DNA of 51,482 bases from Burkholderiales bacterium (lineage in GTDB: Bacteria > Pseudomonadota > Gammaproteobacteria > Burkholderiales > Burkholderiaceae_F): NCBI GenBank assembly GCA_020355165.1, contig CP070661.1, positions 1,807,107-1,858,588 on the forward strand. Direction: 5' to 3'. The position numbers and the translations under genes are program-made. The stretch's first letter is position 1. Each line of letters opens with the position of its first letter. Below the pieces are notes generated by a model, which worked only from the letters and a program-made list of their open reading frames with translations, made no database searches and had not been told where the DNA came from. This document shows positions 38,095 through 47,704 of the stretch, one piece after another.

Positions 38095-39783
38095 TCAGGC
38101 CGGCTTCGGCCGGTAACCCGCCGGGATCGAGCGCAGCAGCTTCTTCGTGTACTCGTGCTGCGGCGACTCGTAGATCGCCTCGGCCGGGCCGCGCTCGACG
38201 ATCGCGCCGTCGTGCATGACCAGCATGTCGTCGGCCATGTACTTGACCACCGCCAGGTCGTGGCTGATGAACAGGTAGCTGATCGAGAACTCGTCCTGCA
38301 GGTCGAGCAGCAGGTTGAGCACGGTGGCCTGCACCGAGACGTCGAGCGCCGACACCGACTCGTCGCAGATCAGCACCTCCGGCTGCATCGACAGGCAGCG
38401 GGCGATGGCGATGCGCTGCCGCTGGCCGCCGGAAAACTCGTGCGGGTACTTGTGAATGCTGTCGGCCGGCAGGCCGACTCGGCGGGCCAGCGCCACCGCG
38501 CGCTCGAACCGCTCGCCGTCGCCGGCGCCGATGCCGTGGATCCGCATCGGCTCGGTGAGGATCTGGCCGACCGTGAAACGCGGGTTCAGGCTGGCGTACG
38601 GGTTCTGGAAGATGATCTGGATGCGCCGGCGGTACGCCATCATCTGCGCGTCGGACAGCCGCAGCAGGTCGGTGCCGCCGAAACTCACCTCGCCGGCGCT
38701 GGCCTCGACCAGCCGCATCAGCAGCATGCCGATAGTGGTCTTGCCCGAGCCCGATTCGCCGACCACGCCAAGGGTGCGGCCCCGCCACATCGCGAAGCTC
38801 GCCTCCTGCACGGCGGCGACCGACTTGCGGGCGAACAGGCCGGTCTTCAGGCGGTAGATCTTAGAGAGGCCCTTGGCCTCGATCAGCGGCCGGTCCTCGT
38901 GCGGGCGCGCGACCCTGCTGTCGCCGACCACGATCGGCCGGCCGCCACCGCCCATGAAGTCGTCGATCACCGGCAGCCGCTTCGGCTTGGCGTCCAGCCG
39001 CGGCCGGCAGGCGAGCAGCGCCTTGGTGTAGGTGTCGCGCGGCTCGCTGAAGATCGCCTCGACCGGCCCGCTCTCGCGCACGACGCCGTCGCGCATCACC
39101 ACCACGCGGTCGGCGATCTCGCCGACCACGCCGAGGTCGTGGCTGATGAACAGCACGCTCATCCGGTGCCTGTCCTGCAGCCGGGCGATCAGCTCGAGGA
39201 TCTGCCGCTGCACGGTGACGTCGAGCGCGGTGGTCGGCTCGTCGGCGATCAGCAGCTTCGGCTCGCAGGCGATCGCCATCGCGATCATCACCCGCTGCTG
39301 CTGGCCGCCGGACAGCTCGTGCGGGTAGCTCGCCACCCGCGCCTTCGGCTCGGGGATGCCGACCTCGGTCAGCAGCTCGACCACGCGGTCGGTGGCCTGC
39401 CTGGCGGACAGCCCGAGGTGCAGCCGCAGCACCTCGCCGACCTGGGTGCCGACCGGGAACACCGGGTTCAGCGAGCTCATCGGCTCCTGGAACACCACCG
39501 AGATGTCCTTGCCGCGGATGCGCCGCAGATGCTCGACCGGCTTGGTCAGCAGGTCGGCGCCGCCGAACTCGATCCGGCTCGCCGCATCGACGATCGCGTT
39601 GTCCGGCAGCAGCCGCACGATCGACATCGCCGAGACGCTCTTGCCCGAGCCCGACTCGCCGACCAGCGCCACCGTGGCGTTTTCCGGCACCTCGAAGCTC
39701 ACCCCGCGCACCGCCTCGACGACCTTGGTCTTGCCGAGCCGGAAGCTGACGCGCAGGTCGCGCACCGAAACGAGGCTGCTCAT
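38095..39783 (-). CDS. Peptide-type ABC transporter, double ATP-binding protein
   Basis: A 562-aa fusion of two ABC ATPase domains of the oligopeptide/dipeptide family (like YejF or GsiA), energising uptake through two permeases. Domain 1: Walker A GESGSGKS (42-49), signature LSGGQ (157-161), Walker B LLIADE. Domain 2: Walker A GESGSGKT (342-349), signature FSGGQ (450-454), Walker B VLICDE. Both have intact switch histidines (FISHDLGVV, FISHDLAVV) and the oligopeptide C-terminal extension (EAIFSEPRDTYTKALL, EAIYESPQHEYTKKLL). Its ATG directly abuts the stop of the upstream permease gene. Confidence 0.95.
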   Translation of the reverse strand: MSSLVSVRDLRVSFRLGKTKVVEAVRGVSFEVPENATVALVGESGSGKSVSAMSIVRLLPDNAIVDAASRIEFGGADLLTKPVEHLRRIRGKDISVVFQEPMSSLNPVFPVGTQVGEVLRLHLGLSARQATDRVVELLTEVGIPEPKARVASYPHELSGGQQQRVMIAMAIACEPKLLIADEPTTALDVTVQRQILELIARLQDRHRMSVLFISHDLGVVGEIADRVVVMRDGVVRESGPVEAIFSEPRDTYTKALLACRPRLDAKPKRLPVIDDFMGGGGRPIVVGDSRVARPHEDRPLIEAKGLSKIYRLKTGLFARKSVAAVQEASFAMWRGRTLGVVGESGSGKTTIGMLLMRLVEASAGEVSFGGTDLLRLSDAQMMAYRRRIQIIFQNPYASLNPRFTVGQILTEPMRIHGIGAGDGERFERAVALARRVGLPADSIHKYPHEFSGGQRQRIAIARCLSMQPEVLICDESVSALDVSVQATVLNLLLDLQDEFSISYLFISHDLAVVKYMADDMLVMHDGAIVERGPAEAIYESPQHEYTKKLLRSIPAGYRPKPA

Positions 39784-40830
39784 CTATCTCAGCTTCGGAT
39801 CGAGCGCATCGCGCAGCGCGTCGGTCAGCAGCGAGAAGGCGGTGAGGAACACCGCCATGAACGCGGTCGCCGCGACCAGCTGCCACCACTTGCCGATCAC
39901 CAGCTCGGTCTGCGCCTCGGCGAGCATCGTGCCCCAGCTGACCATCTCGATCGGCACGCCGAGGCCGAGGAACGACAGGATCACCTCGGACTTGATGAAG
40001 CCGACCACCAGCAGCGAAAGCTGCACCAGCACCACGTGGCTGATGTTGGGCAGGATGTGGACGAACATCCGCGAGGCGTGCGAGGCGCCGATCGCCTGCG
40101 CCGCGCGCACGTACTCGCGCGAGGCGTGCTTGATGTACTCGGCGCGCACCAGCCGGTAGATGCCGGTCCAGCCCGTGAGGCCGAGGATGTAGATCACCGT
40201 GTCGATACCGCGGCCGACCACCGCGGCGAAGGCGAAGATCAGCAGGATGCCGGGAATGGCGGTGAAGACGTTGTAGACCCACTCGAGGAAGTCGCCGGCA
40301 CGGCCGCCGAAGTAGCCGCCGACGGCGCCCAACACGGTGCCGATGAAGGTCGCCAGCACGGCGGCGAACACGCCGACGAAGATCGAGATCTGCGCGCCCT
40401 TGACCGCCTTCGCCAGGACGTCGCGGCCCCAGCGGTCGCCGCCGAACGGCAGCGTCGCGGCGCGCGGTGGCGAGCTGACCTGGATCTCGGCGGCGCGTTT
40501 CTTCCATTCGTCGTACTTCGGCGCCAGCGGGTCGATGTCGCTGATGTCGACCGGCGGCCCCTTGGGCGGCGCCAGGTCGATCGACTGCGCCTCGACGTTG
40601 GGCGCATCGCCCAGAAAGGTCGGGTTGGCGTAAGGCACGCCCTTCTCGATCTGCCAGCCACCGGCCACCATGCCCGCCGCCGACAGCAGGATCAGCAACA
40701 TGAAGACGGCGACCACGGCCAGGCAGAAGATGCCGACGCGGTCGGCCTTCAGCCGCGTCCACGCCGCCGCCCACACCCCCTGCGAGCGCTCGGCCGGCGC
40801 GACGGCCGCGGATTGAGCGATCGCCGCCAT
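39784..40830 (-). CDS. Peptide-type ABC transporter permease (DppC/YejE-like)
   Basis: A 348-aa inner-membrane permease with about six helices. The EAA-type loop that meets the ATPase is seen as EYVRAAQAIGASHASRMFVHI. After the first helix there is a large periplasmic insertion (about residues 65-145) reminiscent of YejE. GGDRWGRDVLAKAVKGAQISI is the standard DppC-class entry to the transmembrane domain. It is joined head to tail with the other permease (stop TAG directly followed by its ATG) and with the ATPase. Confidence 0.94.
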   Translation of the reverse strand: MAAIAQSAAVAPAERSQGVWAAAWTRLKADRVGIFCLAVVAVFMLLILLSAAGMVAGGWQIEKGVPYANPTFLGDAPNVEAQSIDLAPPKGPPVDISDIDPLAPKYDEWKKRAAEIQVSSPPRAATLPFGGDRWGRDVLAKAVKGAQISIFVGVFAAVLATFIGTVLGAVGGYFGGRAGDFLEWVYNVFTAIPGILLIFAFAAVVGRGIDTVIYILGLTGWTGIYRLVRAEYIKHASREYVRAAQAIGASHASRMFVHILPNISHVVLVQLSLLVVGFIKSEVILSFLGLGVPIEMVSWGTMLAEAQTELVIGKWWQLVAATAFMAVFLTAFSLLTDALRDALDPKLR

Positions 40831-41769
40831 CTAGCGCAGGACCACGCGCGGATCGACGAACTTGTACAGCACGTCGGTGACCAGGTTGACGATCATCGTC
40901 AGCGCCGCCAGATACACGGTGACCGCCTGGATCACCGGGTAGTCGCTGCGATTGACGGCGAGATAGATCTCCCGGCCCAGGCCCGGAATCGAGAAGAAGA
41001 TCTCGATCAGGAAGGCGCCGGCGAAGATGCCTGGCAGCAGCAGCGCGACGTAGGTGAGGATCGGGATCAGCGCGTTGCGCAGCACGTGCGTGAACATGAT
41101 GCGCTTCTCGTCGAGCCCCTTGGCGCGGGCCGTGCGCACGTAGTCGTGGCCGATCTCGTCGAGGAAGAAGGTGCGGTACAGCCGCGTCTGCGGCGCCAGG
41201 CTCACCATCGTCGCCAGGATGATCGGCAGTGGCGCGTAGGTGGTCAGGTTCTTCCAGAAACTGTCGCTCCAGCCCTGCACCGGAAACCAGCCCAGCCGGA
41301 AGGCGAACAGGTACTGGCCGACGATGATGTAGACGAGGAACGAGATCGACATCGCCAGCACGCAGACGATGACCACCGTGCGGTCGATCAGCGTCCCGCG
41401 GTAATAGGCGACCGCCATCGCCAGCGGGATGGCCAGGCAGACCTCGAGCACCAGGATCGGCACCATCACCGTCAGCGAGGCCGGCAGGCGCGAGGCGAAG
41501 ATGTGCGAGACCTGCTCGTTGGTCATCCAGCTCTTGCCGAAATCGAACGACAGGATCTGCTTGAGGAAGATGCCGAGCTGGACCCACCACGGCTGGTCGA
41601 GCCCGAGCTGACGGCGGATCGACTCGATCTGTTCCTGCGTGGCGACCTGCCCGGCCAGGATCTCGGCCGGATCGCCGCCGAAGAACTTGAAGAGGAAGAA
41701 GATGAGCAGGATGACGCCGGCCAGCGTCGGCACCATCTGCCAGATCCTGCGGATGACATAAGAGAGCAT
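40831..41769 (-). CDS. Peptide-type ABC transporter permease (DppB-like)
   Basis: A 312-aa permease with the DppB N-terminus (MLSYVIRRIWQMVPTLAGVILLIFF, beginning at the ATG at 41769), about six helices, and the EAA-type loop DYVRTARAKGLDEKRIMFTHVLRNA. The periplasmic loop after helix 1 contains the family's IRRQLGLDQPWW. It is first in a permease-permease-ATPase-FFLEELY operon and divergent from two substrate-binding protein genes, which together make a full importer. Upstream in-frame codons to 41862 show no homology. Confidence 0.94.
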   Translation of the reverse strand: MLSYVIRRIWQMVPTLAGVILLIFFLFKFFGGDPAEILAGQVATQEQIESIRRQLGLDQPWWVQLGIFLKQILSFDFGKSWMTNEQVSHIFASRLPASLTVMVPILVLEVCLAIPLAMAVAYYRGTLIDRTVVIVCVLAMSISFLVYIIVGQYLFAFRLGWFPVQGWSDSFWKNLTTYAPLPIILATMVSLAPQTRLYRTFFLDEIGHDYVRTARAKGLDEKRIMFTHVLRNALIPILTYVALLLPGIFAGAFLIEIFFSIPGLGREIYLAVNRSDYPVIQAVTVYLAALTMIVNLVTDVLYKFVDPRVVLR

Positions 41770-42048
41770 GCTGGGGCGCGACTGTACGGGCGCCTGTGGC
41801 CGCGGGCAAGTCGAGTGGCCGGCTGGCGCGGCGCGTTCCGATGGCCTGTGCCGTTCCCACACACGCGCGCACGTTCAGCCGGCAACCCGCCTTCCCGGTC
41901 CTTGGTCCTCATCATCCGCCGCCGCGTTTGTGCCCTACGATGCCGGCGCTGACCCGTGTGCCCGCCGCCATGCTCCCACTTGCCATCGCTGCAATCACGT
42001 CTGTCGCGGCGCGCCGCCGGCGGCTCGGCGCGGATCGCTGAAGTGACC

Positions 42049-43848
42049 ATGGACCGGCGCAGTTTTCTCCTCAGCGGCGGGCTTGCCGCCGCAGGCGTGC
42101 CGGCGGCTGCGAGCGGGCGGTTGACGAAGACGCTTCGCTACGGCTTCCCAGTGGCCGAGACCGGCTTCGATCCGGCCCAGGTCAACGACCTGTACTCGCG
42201 CACGATCATCGCCAACATCCTCGAGGCGCTTTACACGTATGACTACCTGGCCCGGCCGGTACGCGTCAAACCGTGCACCGCGGCCGCCATGCCGGAGGTC
42301 GATGACGGCTTCCGCACTTTCACGATCCGCCTGCGACCGCGCATCTTCTTCGCCGTCGACCCGGCGTTCGGGGGCGTCAAGCGCGAGCTGACCGCGGCCG
42401 ATTACGTCTACTCGATCAAGCGCTTCTTCGACCCGCGCACCAAGAGCCCGCAGTTCAACACCTTTGAGCGCGCCGGCATCCTCGGCCTGGCTGAACTGCG
42501 CGCAGCGGCGACGAAGACGGGTCGCTTCGACTACGACCGCGAGGTCGAGGGACTGCGCGCGCTCGACCGCTACACCCTGCGTGTGCGGCTGGCCGAGCCG
42601 AAGCCGCGCTTCGTCCACCTGCTCGCCGACAACGGCCTCGCCGGCGCTGTCGCGCGCGAGGTGGTCGACTACTACGGCGACCACATCATGGAGCACCCGG
42701 TCGGCACCGGCCCGTTCCGGCTGGCCCAATGGCGACGCTCGTCGCGCCTGGTGCTGGAGCGCAACCCCGACTTCCGCACCGAGATCTTCGACGAACAGCC
42801 GGCCGCCGGCGACACGCCGGCGGAGGAGATCGCGGCGAAACTGCGCGGCCGCCAGCTGCCGCTCGTCGACCGGGTCGAGATCTACATCGTCGAGGAGGCG
42901 CAGCCACACTGGCTGGCGTTCCTGAACGGCGAGCACGACCTCATCCAGAACGTGCCGCAGGAGTTCGTCGTCACGGCGGCGCCCAATGGCGTCATCGCGC
43001 CGGGGCTGGCGCGGCGCGGCCTGCGCGCCGAGCGCCAGGTCGTCTCGTCGATCGCCTTCACCTACTTCAACATGGACCACCCCGTAGTCGGCGGCTATGC
43101 GCCGCAGCAGGTGGCACTGCGGCGGGCGCTGAGCCTGGCCTGGGACGTGGAGGAGGAAATCCGGCTGCTCTGGCACGGCCAGGCCATGCTGGCGCAAGGC
43201 CCGATCCCGCCGCGGACCAGTGGCTATGACCCCGACTGGGTCAGCGGCATGAACGTCTTCGACCGCGCCGCCGCCAAGGCACTGCTCGACACCTACGGCT
43301 TCGTCGACCGCGACGGCGACGGCTGGCGCGAGCGGCCGGACGGATCGCCGCTGACGCTGGAGATCGCCAACCAGCCCGACCGGCGCGGGATCGAGTTCCA
43401 GCAGCTGTGGAAGCGCAACATGGACGCGATCGGCGTCCGCATCGCCTTCCGCTACGGGCAGTGGCCCGAGCTGCTGCGCGAGGCGCGGGCCGGCCGGATG
43501 ATGATGTGGCAGCTCGGCAATTCGGCGAGCAGCCCCGACGGCGGCGATTTCCTCGACCTCGTCTACGGGCCGAACAAGGGCTACGGCAACTTCTCCCGCT
43601 TCGACCTGCCGGCCCTCAATGCGCTGCACGAGCGACAGAGCTCGATGGCCGACGGCCCACAGCGCGATGCGCTGCTGCGCGAGGAGGTGCGGTTGCTGGT
43701 CGCCTTCGCGCCGATGAAGGTGCGCGTCCACCAGGTCGCCATCGGCATGGTCCATCCCTGGGTGACTGGTTACATGCGGCACCCGTTCCTGCGCGGCTGG
43801 TGGAAGTTCATCGACATCGATGCCGCGGCACAGGCGGCCGGGCGATAG
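42049..43848 (+). CDS. Substrate-binding protein of peptide ABC transporter (Tat signal)
   Basis: A 599-aa extracytoplasmic solute-binding protein of family 5. The N-terminus MDRRSFLLSGGLAAAGVPAAAS has a twin-arginine motif (RRSFLL), suggesting export in folded form. The mature part begins TLRYGFPVAETGFDPAQVND and keeps the family 5 features: LTAADYVYSIKRFFDP, MEHPVGTGPFRL, NPDF, DRDGDGWRERPDG. It is paralogous over its full length to the next gene. The ATG at 42049 starts the signal peptide, with GAAG upstream. It lies 279 bp from the divergent permease gene. Ligand unknown; peptides are likely from the family. Confidence 0.92.
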   Translation: MDRRSFLLSGGLAAAGVPAAASGRLTKTLRYGFPVAETGFDPAQVNDLYSRTIIANILEALYTYDYLARPVRVKPCTAAAMPEVDDGFRTFTIRLRPRIFFAVDPAFGGVKRELTAADYVYSIKRFFDPRTKSPQFNTFERAGILGLAELRAAATKTGRFDYDREVEGLRALDRYTLRVRLAEPKPRFVHLLADNGLAGAVAREVVDYYGDHIMEHPVGTGPFRLAQWRRSSRLVLERNPDFRTEIFDEQPAAGDTPAEEIAAKLRGRQLPLVDRVEIYIVEEAQPHWLAFLNGEHDLIQNVPQEFVVTAAPNGVIAPGLARRGLRAERQVVSSIAFTYFNMDHPVVGGYAPQQVALRRALSLAWDVEEEIRLLWHGQAMLAQGPIPPRTSGYDPDWVSGMNVFDRAAAKALLDTYGFVDRDGDGWRERPDGSPLTLEIANQPDRRGIEFQQLWKRNMDAIGVRIAFRYGQWPELLREARAGRMMMWQLGNSASSPDGGDFLDLVYGPNKGYGNFSRFDLPALNALHERQSSMADGPQRDALLREEVRLLVAFAPMKVRVHQVAIGMVHPWVTGYMRHPFLRGWWKFIDIDAAAQAAGR

Positions 43849-43886
43849 TAAATTCGGTTGCCGACCCCGATCGATGTGGTATCCCG

Positions 43887-45677
43887 ATGATGCTTCGCCT
43901 CTTCACCACGCTGCTCGCCTGCCTGTTCGCCGCCGTACCGGCTGCGGCGCAGGACAAGGTGCTGCGCTACGCCTTCCAGGTTGCTGAGACAGGCTTCGAT
44001 CCCGGCCAGATCAACGACCTGTACTCGAGCATCATCCTGTCGCACATCTTCGATGCACCGCTGACCTACGACTTCCTCGCCAGGCCGAGCAAGGTGATCC
44101 CGAACACCTCCGCCGGCATGCCCGAAGTCTCCGACGACTGGCGCACGTGGACGATCCGCATACGGCCTGGCATCTACTTTGCCGACGACCCGGCCTTCAA
44201 GGGCCGCAAGCGCGAGCTGACCGCGGCGGACCATGTCTACTCGCTGAAGCGCCACTGGGACCCGAAGGTCAAGTCGCCCAATCTGTACCTGCTCGACAAG
44301 AAGGTGCCGGGCATGGAGGCCCTGCGGGCGGCCGCCGAGAAGAACGGCAGGTTCGACTACGACAGTGAGGTCGAGGCGCTGCGCGCGCTGGACCGCTACA
44401 CCTATCGGGTCCGCTTCAGCGAGCCGAATCCCCGCTTTCTGTACGACCTGGTCAGCTGCAACGTGAGTTGCGCGCTGGCGCGCGAGGTCGTCGAGGCCTA
44501 TGCCGACAGGATCATGGAGCACCCGGTCGGCACCAATGCCTTCCGGCTTGCCGACTGGCGTCGTTCCTCGCGCATGGTGCTCGAGCGCAACCCCAACTAC
44601 CGCGAGCATGCATACGACCCGCAGCCGCCTGAGGCCGATGCCGTGAAGCAGGAAATCGCCGCGCGGCTTCGCGGCAGGAAGCTGCCGATGATCGACCGCG
44701 TAGAGGTCTACGTGGTCGAAGAGAGCCAGCCCCGATTCCTGGCCTTCCTCAACGGCGAGCACGATGTGATCACCGGCGTGCCGGCGGACTTCGTCAACAC
44801 CACGATCCCCAACGGCAGGCTGGCACCTGGCCTAGCCTCGCAGGGCATCCAGATCGATCGCAACGCCGAGTTCGACCTGACCTTTGCCTATTTCGGCATG
44901 GAAAATCCGGTCGTCGGCGGCTATACGCCGGACAAGGTGGCACTGCGGCGGGCGATCGCGCTTGGTTTCGACATCGAGTCGGCGATCCTGCAGATGTACC
45001 GCGGCCAGGCCATGCGGGCGCAGAGCACGGCGCCGCCCGGGTCCTTCGGCGGCAACCCGAATTTCGTCGGGCCGCTCGCCGAGTACAGCCCGACGAAAGC
45101 CAAGGCACTGCTCGATAGCTACGGCTATGTCGACCGCGACGGCGACGGTTACCGGGAACGACCAGACGGCGCCAAGCTGGTGCTCGAGCTCGGCTCGGCA
45201 CCCGACGGGACCTCGAAGATCAGCGACGAGGTGTGGCGCCGCTCGATGGACGCCATCGGGCTGCGCATCGAGTTCAGGAAGGCCAAGTGGCCGGAACTGC
45301 TGCGCGAGTCGCGCGCCGGCCGGCTGATGATGTGGTCGCTCGGCTGGAGCGCTGGAAGCCCCGATGCCGATGCCTTCTACCAGCTCCTGTACGGACCCAA
45401 CCGGGGGCAAGCCAACCACTCGCGCTTCGACCACCCCGATTTCAACGCCCTCTTCGACAGGACCCAGGTGCTGCCGGACGGCCCGGAACGAGACGCGCTG
45501 TACGACCGCCTGAACCGAATCGTCGCGGCCTACGCGCCGCTGCGGCCGTACGTGCATCGCATCGGCACCAGCCTCTGGCACCCGTGGCTCTACGGCTACC
45601 AGCGTCACCCCGTGATGCGGCAGTTCTGGCAGTTCATCGACATCGATCCGCTGCCGCAGGCGCAGGCGCGAAAGTGA
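43887..45677 (+). CDS. Substrate-binding protein of peptide ABC transporter (Sec signal)
   Basis: A 596-aa paralogue of the preceding protein, plainly a tandem duplicate: matching blocks include RYAFQVAETGFDPGQINDLY, LTAADHVYSLKRHWDP, MEHPVGTNAFRLADWRRSSR, VVGGYTPDKVALRRA and DRDGDGYRERPDG. It differs in having an ordinary Sec signal (MMLRLFTTLLACLFAAVPAAAQ) instead of a Tat one. ATG codons at 43887 and 43890 are equivalent; no strong ribosome site. Its TGA overlaps the GTG of the following hydrolase gene. Confidence 0.93.
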   Translation: MMLRLFTTLLACLFAAVPAAAQDKVLRYAFQVAETGFDPGQINDLYSSIILSHIFDAPLTYDFLARPSKVIPNTSAGMPEVSDDWRTWTIRIRPGIYFADDPAFKGRKRELTAADHVYSLKRHWDPKVKSPNLYLLDKKVPGMEALRAAAEKNGRFDYDSEVEALRALDRYTYRVRFSEPNPRFLYDLVSCNVSCALAREVVEAYADRIMEHPVGTNAFRLADWRRSSRMVLERNPNYREHAYDPQPPEADAVKQEIAARLRGRKLPMIDRVEVYVVEESQPRFLAFLNGEHDVITGVPADFVNTTIPNGRLAPGLASQGIQIDRNAEFDLTFAYFGMENPVVGGYTPDKVALRRAIALGFDIESAILQMYRGQAMRAQSTAPPGSFGGNPNFVGPLAEYSPTKAKALLDSYGYVDRDGDGYRERPDGAKLVLELGSAPDGTSKISDEVWRRSMDAIGLRIEFRKAKWPELLRESRAGRLMMWSLGWSAGSPDADAFYQLLYGPNRGQANHSRFDHPDFNALFDRTQVLPDGPERDALYDRLNRIVAAYAPLRPYVHRIGTSLWHPWLYGYQRHPVMRQFWQFIDIDPLPQAQARK

Positions 45678-46600
45678 CGATCGTCGCGCTGCAGCGGCTG
45701 TGGTCGGTCGGCGTGCCGCTGGCCGGTGCCGTTCTGGCCTGGTGGCTGCTGCCCGAGCCGGTCCGGCCGTGGTCGGTGGTGGCGGCGGCGCTGCTGGCGC
45801 CGGTGGCCGTCGTGGCCGGACTGCTGGCGGTCGAGTTCGCCGTCGCCGCGGCAGTCGATCCCCGCCGGCCGCGCCGCTCGCTGCTGCGGGTGCTCGGCCT
45901 GTGGCTGCGCGAGATCTCGGTGTCGCTGCGCCTGTTCATGTGGCGGCAGCCGTGGCGCTCCGGTTTCGCCGAGCCGCCGCTGGCGCGCGACCCCCGGCGG
46001 CCGGCGCTGCTGCTGATCGCCGGCTTCATGTGCAACCGCGCCGCCTGGCGGCCGCTGCTCGACTCGGGGCTGCTGCGCGAGTTCAACGTCGCCACGGTGA
46101 ACCTGCAGCCGATCTTCGGCGACATCGATGCCTACGCCGAGGTCGTCCATCGCGCGGTCGAGCGGCTGCGCGCGTCGACCGGCGCCGCCCGCGTGATCCT
46201 GGTCGGCCACAGCATGGGCGGCCTGGCCGCGCGCGTGTACCTGCGCAGGCACGGCGACGCGCACGTCGCGCGCGTCGTCACGCTGGCCAGCCCGCACCAC
46301 GGCACGGTCTTCGGCCGCCTGGGCTACAGCCGCAACGCGCGGCAGATGGGCCGCGCGTCGCGGTTCATCCGGCAGATCGCAGCCGACGACGGCGGGCGCT
46401 GGTCGCGCTTCACGACGGTCGCCGCGCTCGACGACAACATGATCGTTCCGCGCTCCAGCCCGCTGCTGCCCGGCGCAAGGCAGATCGAGATCGACGGCGT
46501 CGGCCACCTGGCGCTGATCGAGGATCGGCGCGCCTGGCAGGTCATCGCCGACGAGGCGCGCCGGGCGGTCGCGTCGGCACCGCCGCGGGCCGCCGCCTGA
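45674..46600 (+). CDS. Alpha/beta hydrolase, lipase-like, membrane-anchored
   Basis: A 308-aa hydrolase with two N-terminal membrane helices (about 15-60) and a cytosolic or periplasmic alpha/beta-hydrolase domain. The nucleophile is Ser180 in GHSMGG; the acid and base of the triad are probably Asp253 or Asp254 (ALDDNMIVP) and His278 (DGVGHLALI). LLLIAGFMCNRAAW supplies the oxyanion region. GTG 45674 is the start, in a GTGA overlap with the binding-protein stop, so translation is coupled. It resembles triacylglycerol lipase-type or permease-linked hydrolases; substrate unknown. It ends 9 bp from the convergent MBL gene. Confidence 0.87.
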   Translation: MTIVALQRLWSVGVPLAGAVLAWWLLPEPVRPWSVVAAALLAPVAVVAGLLAVEFAVAAAVDPRRPRRSLLRVLGLWLREISVSLRLFMWRQPWRSGFAEPPLARDPRRPALLLIAGFMCNRAAWRPLLDSGLLREFNVATVNLQPIFGDIDAYAEVVHRAVERLRASTGAARVILVGHSMGGLAARVYLRRHGDAHVARVVTLASPHHGTVFGRLGYSRNARQMGRASRFIRQIAADDGGRWSRFTTVAALDDNMIVPRSSPLLPGARQIEIDGVGHLALIEDRRAWQVIADEARRAVASAPPRAAA

Positions 46601-46609
46601 CCCGCCGTT

Positions 46610-47704
46610 TCAGGGCTTGTCGAACGGATCGAGCCGCAGCGTCTGCCCGTGGCGCAGCGTGACGAACTCGCGGCTGCCGACGCCGAGCTTCTCGCGCGCG
46701 GCCACCAGGTCGGTCGCCGCCTGGTCGAGCGGCTCGTCGGTGAGCTGGAAGGTGCCCCAGTGGATGCCGACCGACAGCCGCGCGCCGATGTCGCGGTGGA
46801 TGCGCACCGCCTCCTCCGGGTTGACGTGCTGCGTGCTCATGAACCAGCGCGGTTCGTAGGCACCGATCGGCAGCAGCGCCAGGTCGAAGCCGTCGAAGCG
46901 TCTGCCGATCTCGGTGAAGTGCTCCCGCGAGTAGCCGGTGTCGCCGCTGAAGAAGACGCGCCGCGCCTTGCCGCGGCTGGTGCCCTCGACGACGAAGCCG
47001 CCCCACAGCGTGGTGTTGGCGTCGGCCAGTGTCCGCCGGCTCCAGTGCTGCACGGGAGTCAGGTGCACCGTCACGTCCTTCACCTGCAGCGAGTCCCACC
47101 AGTCGAGCGCGCGCGCGTTGTTGATGCCGACGCCCTCGAGCCACTTCTCGACGCCCAGCGGCACGACGAACAGCGGCGGTCCGCCGTCCTGCCCGTTCAG
47201 CGCCAGCACCGAGTCCTCGTCGAGATGGTCGTAGTGGTTGTGCGAGATCAGCACCACGTCGATACGCGGCAGCTCGGCGAGCCGCACCGCCGGCGGCTGC
47301 CAGCGCCTCGGCCCGGCCCACTGCACCGGCGAGGCGCGCTCCGAGAAGTGCGGGTCGGTCAGCACGTTGACGTGGCCGATCTGCACCAGCGCGGTGGCGT
47401 GGCCGATCCAGGTGACCGAGAAGTGGTTGGTGCGGCCGCGGATGAAACCGAGATCCGGCACCAGCGCCGACAGGTCCATCTTCGGCGGCGGGATCTCGAG
47501 CGACGCGCGCTCGCGCTGCCAGCGCAGGAACTCGGCGAACGAGCGCGGCACCCTCGCCGCCGGATCGACGTTCTGGAAGCCGTCGGGGCGATGGTGCGGC
47601 CTGGCGGGGTCGTAGTAGGGATTCATCGTCGAAGAACCGGTGAGCAGCGCGCCGCCGCCGACCAGCGCAGCGATCGCCAGCAGGCGGCCGACGGGCGTCC
47701 TCAT
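46610..47704 (-). CDS. MBL-fold metallo-hydrolase (UlaG/NAPE-PLD-like)
   Basis: A 364-aa hydrolase of the metallo-beta-lactamase fold. The metal-binding motif HNHYDH (in [12 protein letters not shown]), the later His in PVQHWSRR, Asp in FFSGDTGY and His in VGIHWGTF are all present, placing it with N-acyl-phosphatidylethanolamine phospholipase D-like and UlaG-like proteins. An N-terminal hydrophobic segment looks like a signal or lipoprotein signal, but the expected lipobox cysteine is Ser (LLTGSST). Its ATG overlaps the parC stop (ATGA), so it follows parC in one transcript. Substrate unknown. Confidence 0.9.
   Translation of the reverse strand: MRTPVGRLLAIAALVGGGALLTGSSTMNPYYDPARPHHRPDGFQNVDPAARVPRSFAEFLRWQRERASLEIPPPKMDLSALVPDLGFIRGRTNHFSVTWIGHATALVQIGHVNVLTDPHFSERASPVQWAGPRRWQPPAVRLAELPRIDVVLISHNHYDHLDEDSVLALNGQDGGPPLFVVPLGVEKWLEGVGINNARALDWWDSLQVKDVTVHLTPVQHWSRRTLADANTTLWGGFVVEGTSRGKARRVFFSGDTGYSREHFTEIGRRFDGFDLALLPIGAYEPRWFMSTQHVNPEEAVRIHRDIGARLSVGIHWGTFQLTDEPLDQAATDLVAAREKLGVGSREFVTLRHGQTLRLDPFDKP

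Noticed and set aside
37948..41952. A 1334-codon plus-strand open frame over the transporter genes
   Set aside because: Very long but low-complexity (R, H, D, Q, V) and antisense to three well-defined ABC transporter genes; caused by scarcity of stop codons.
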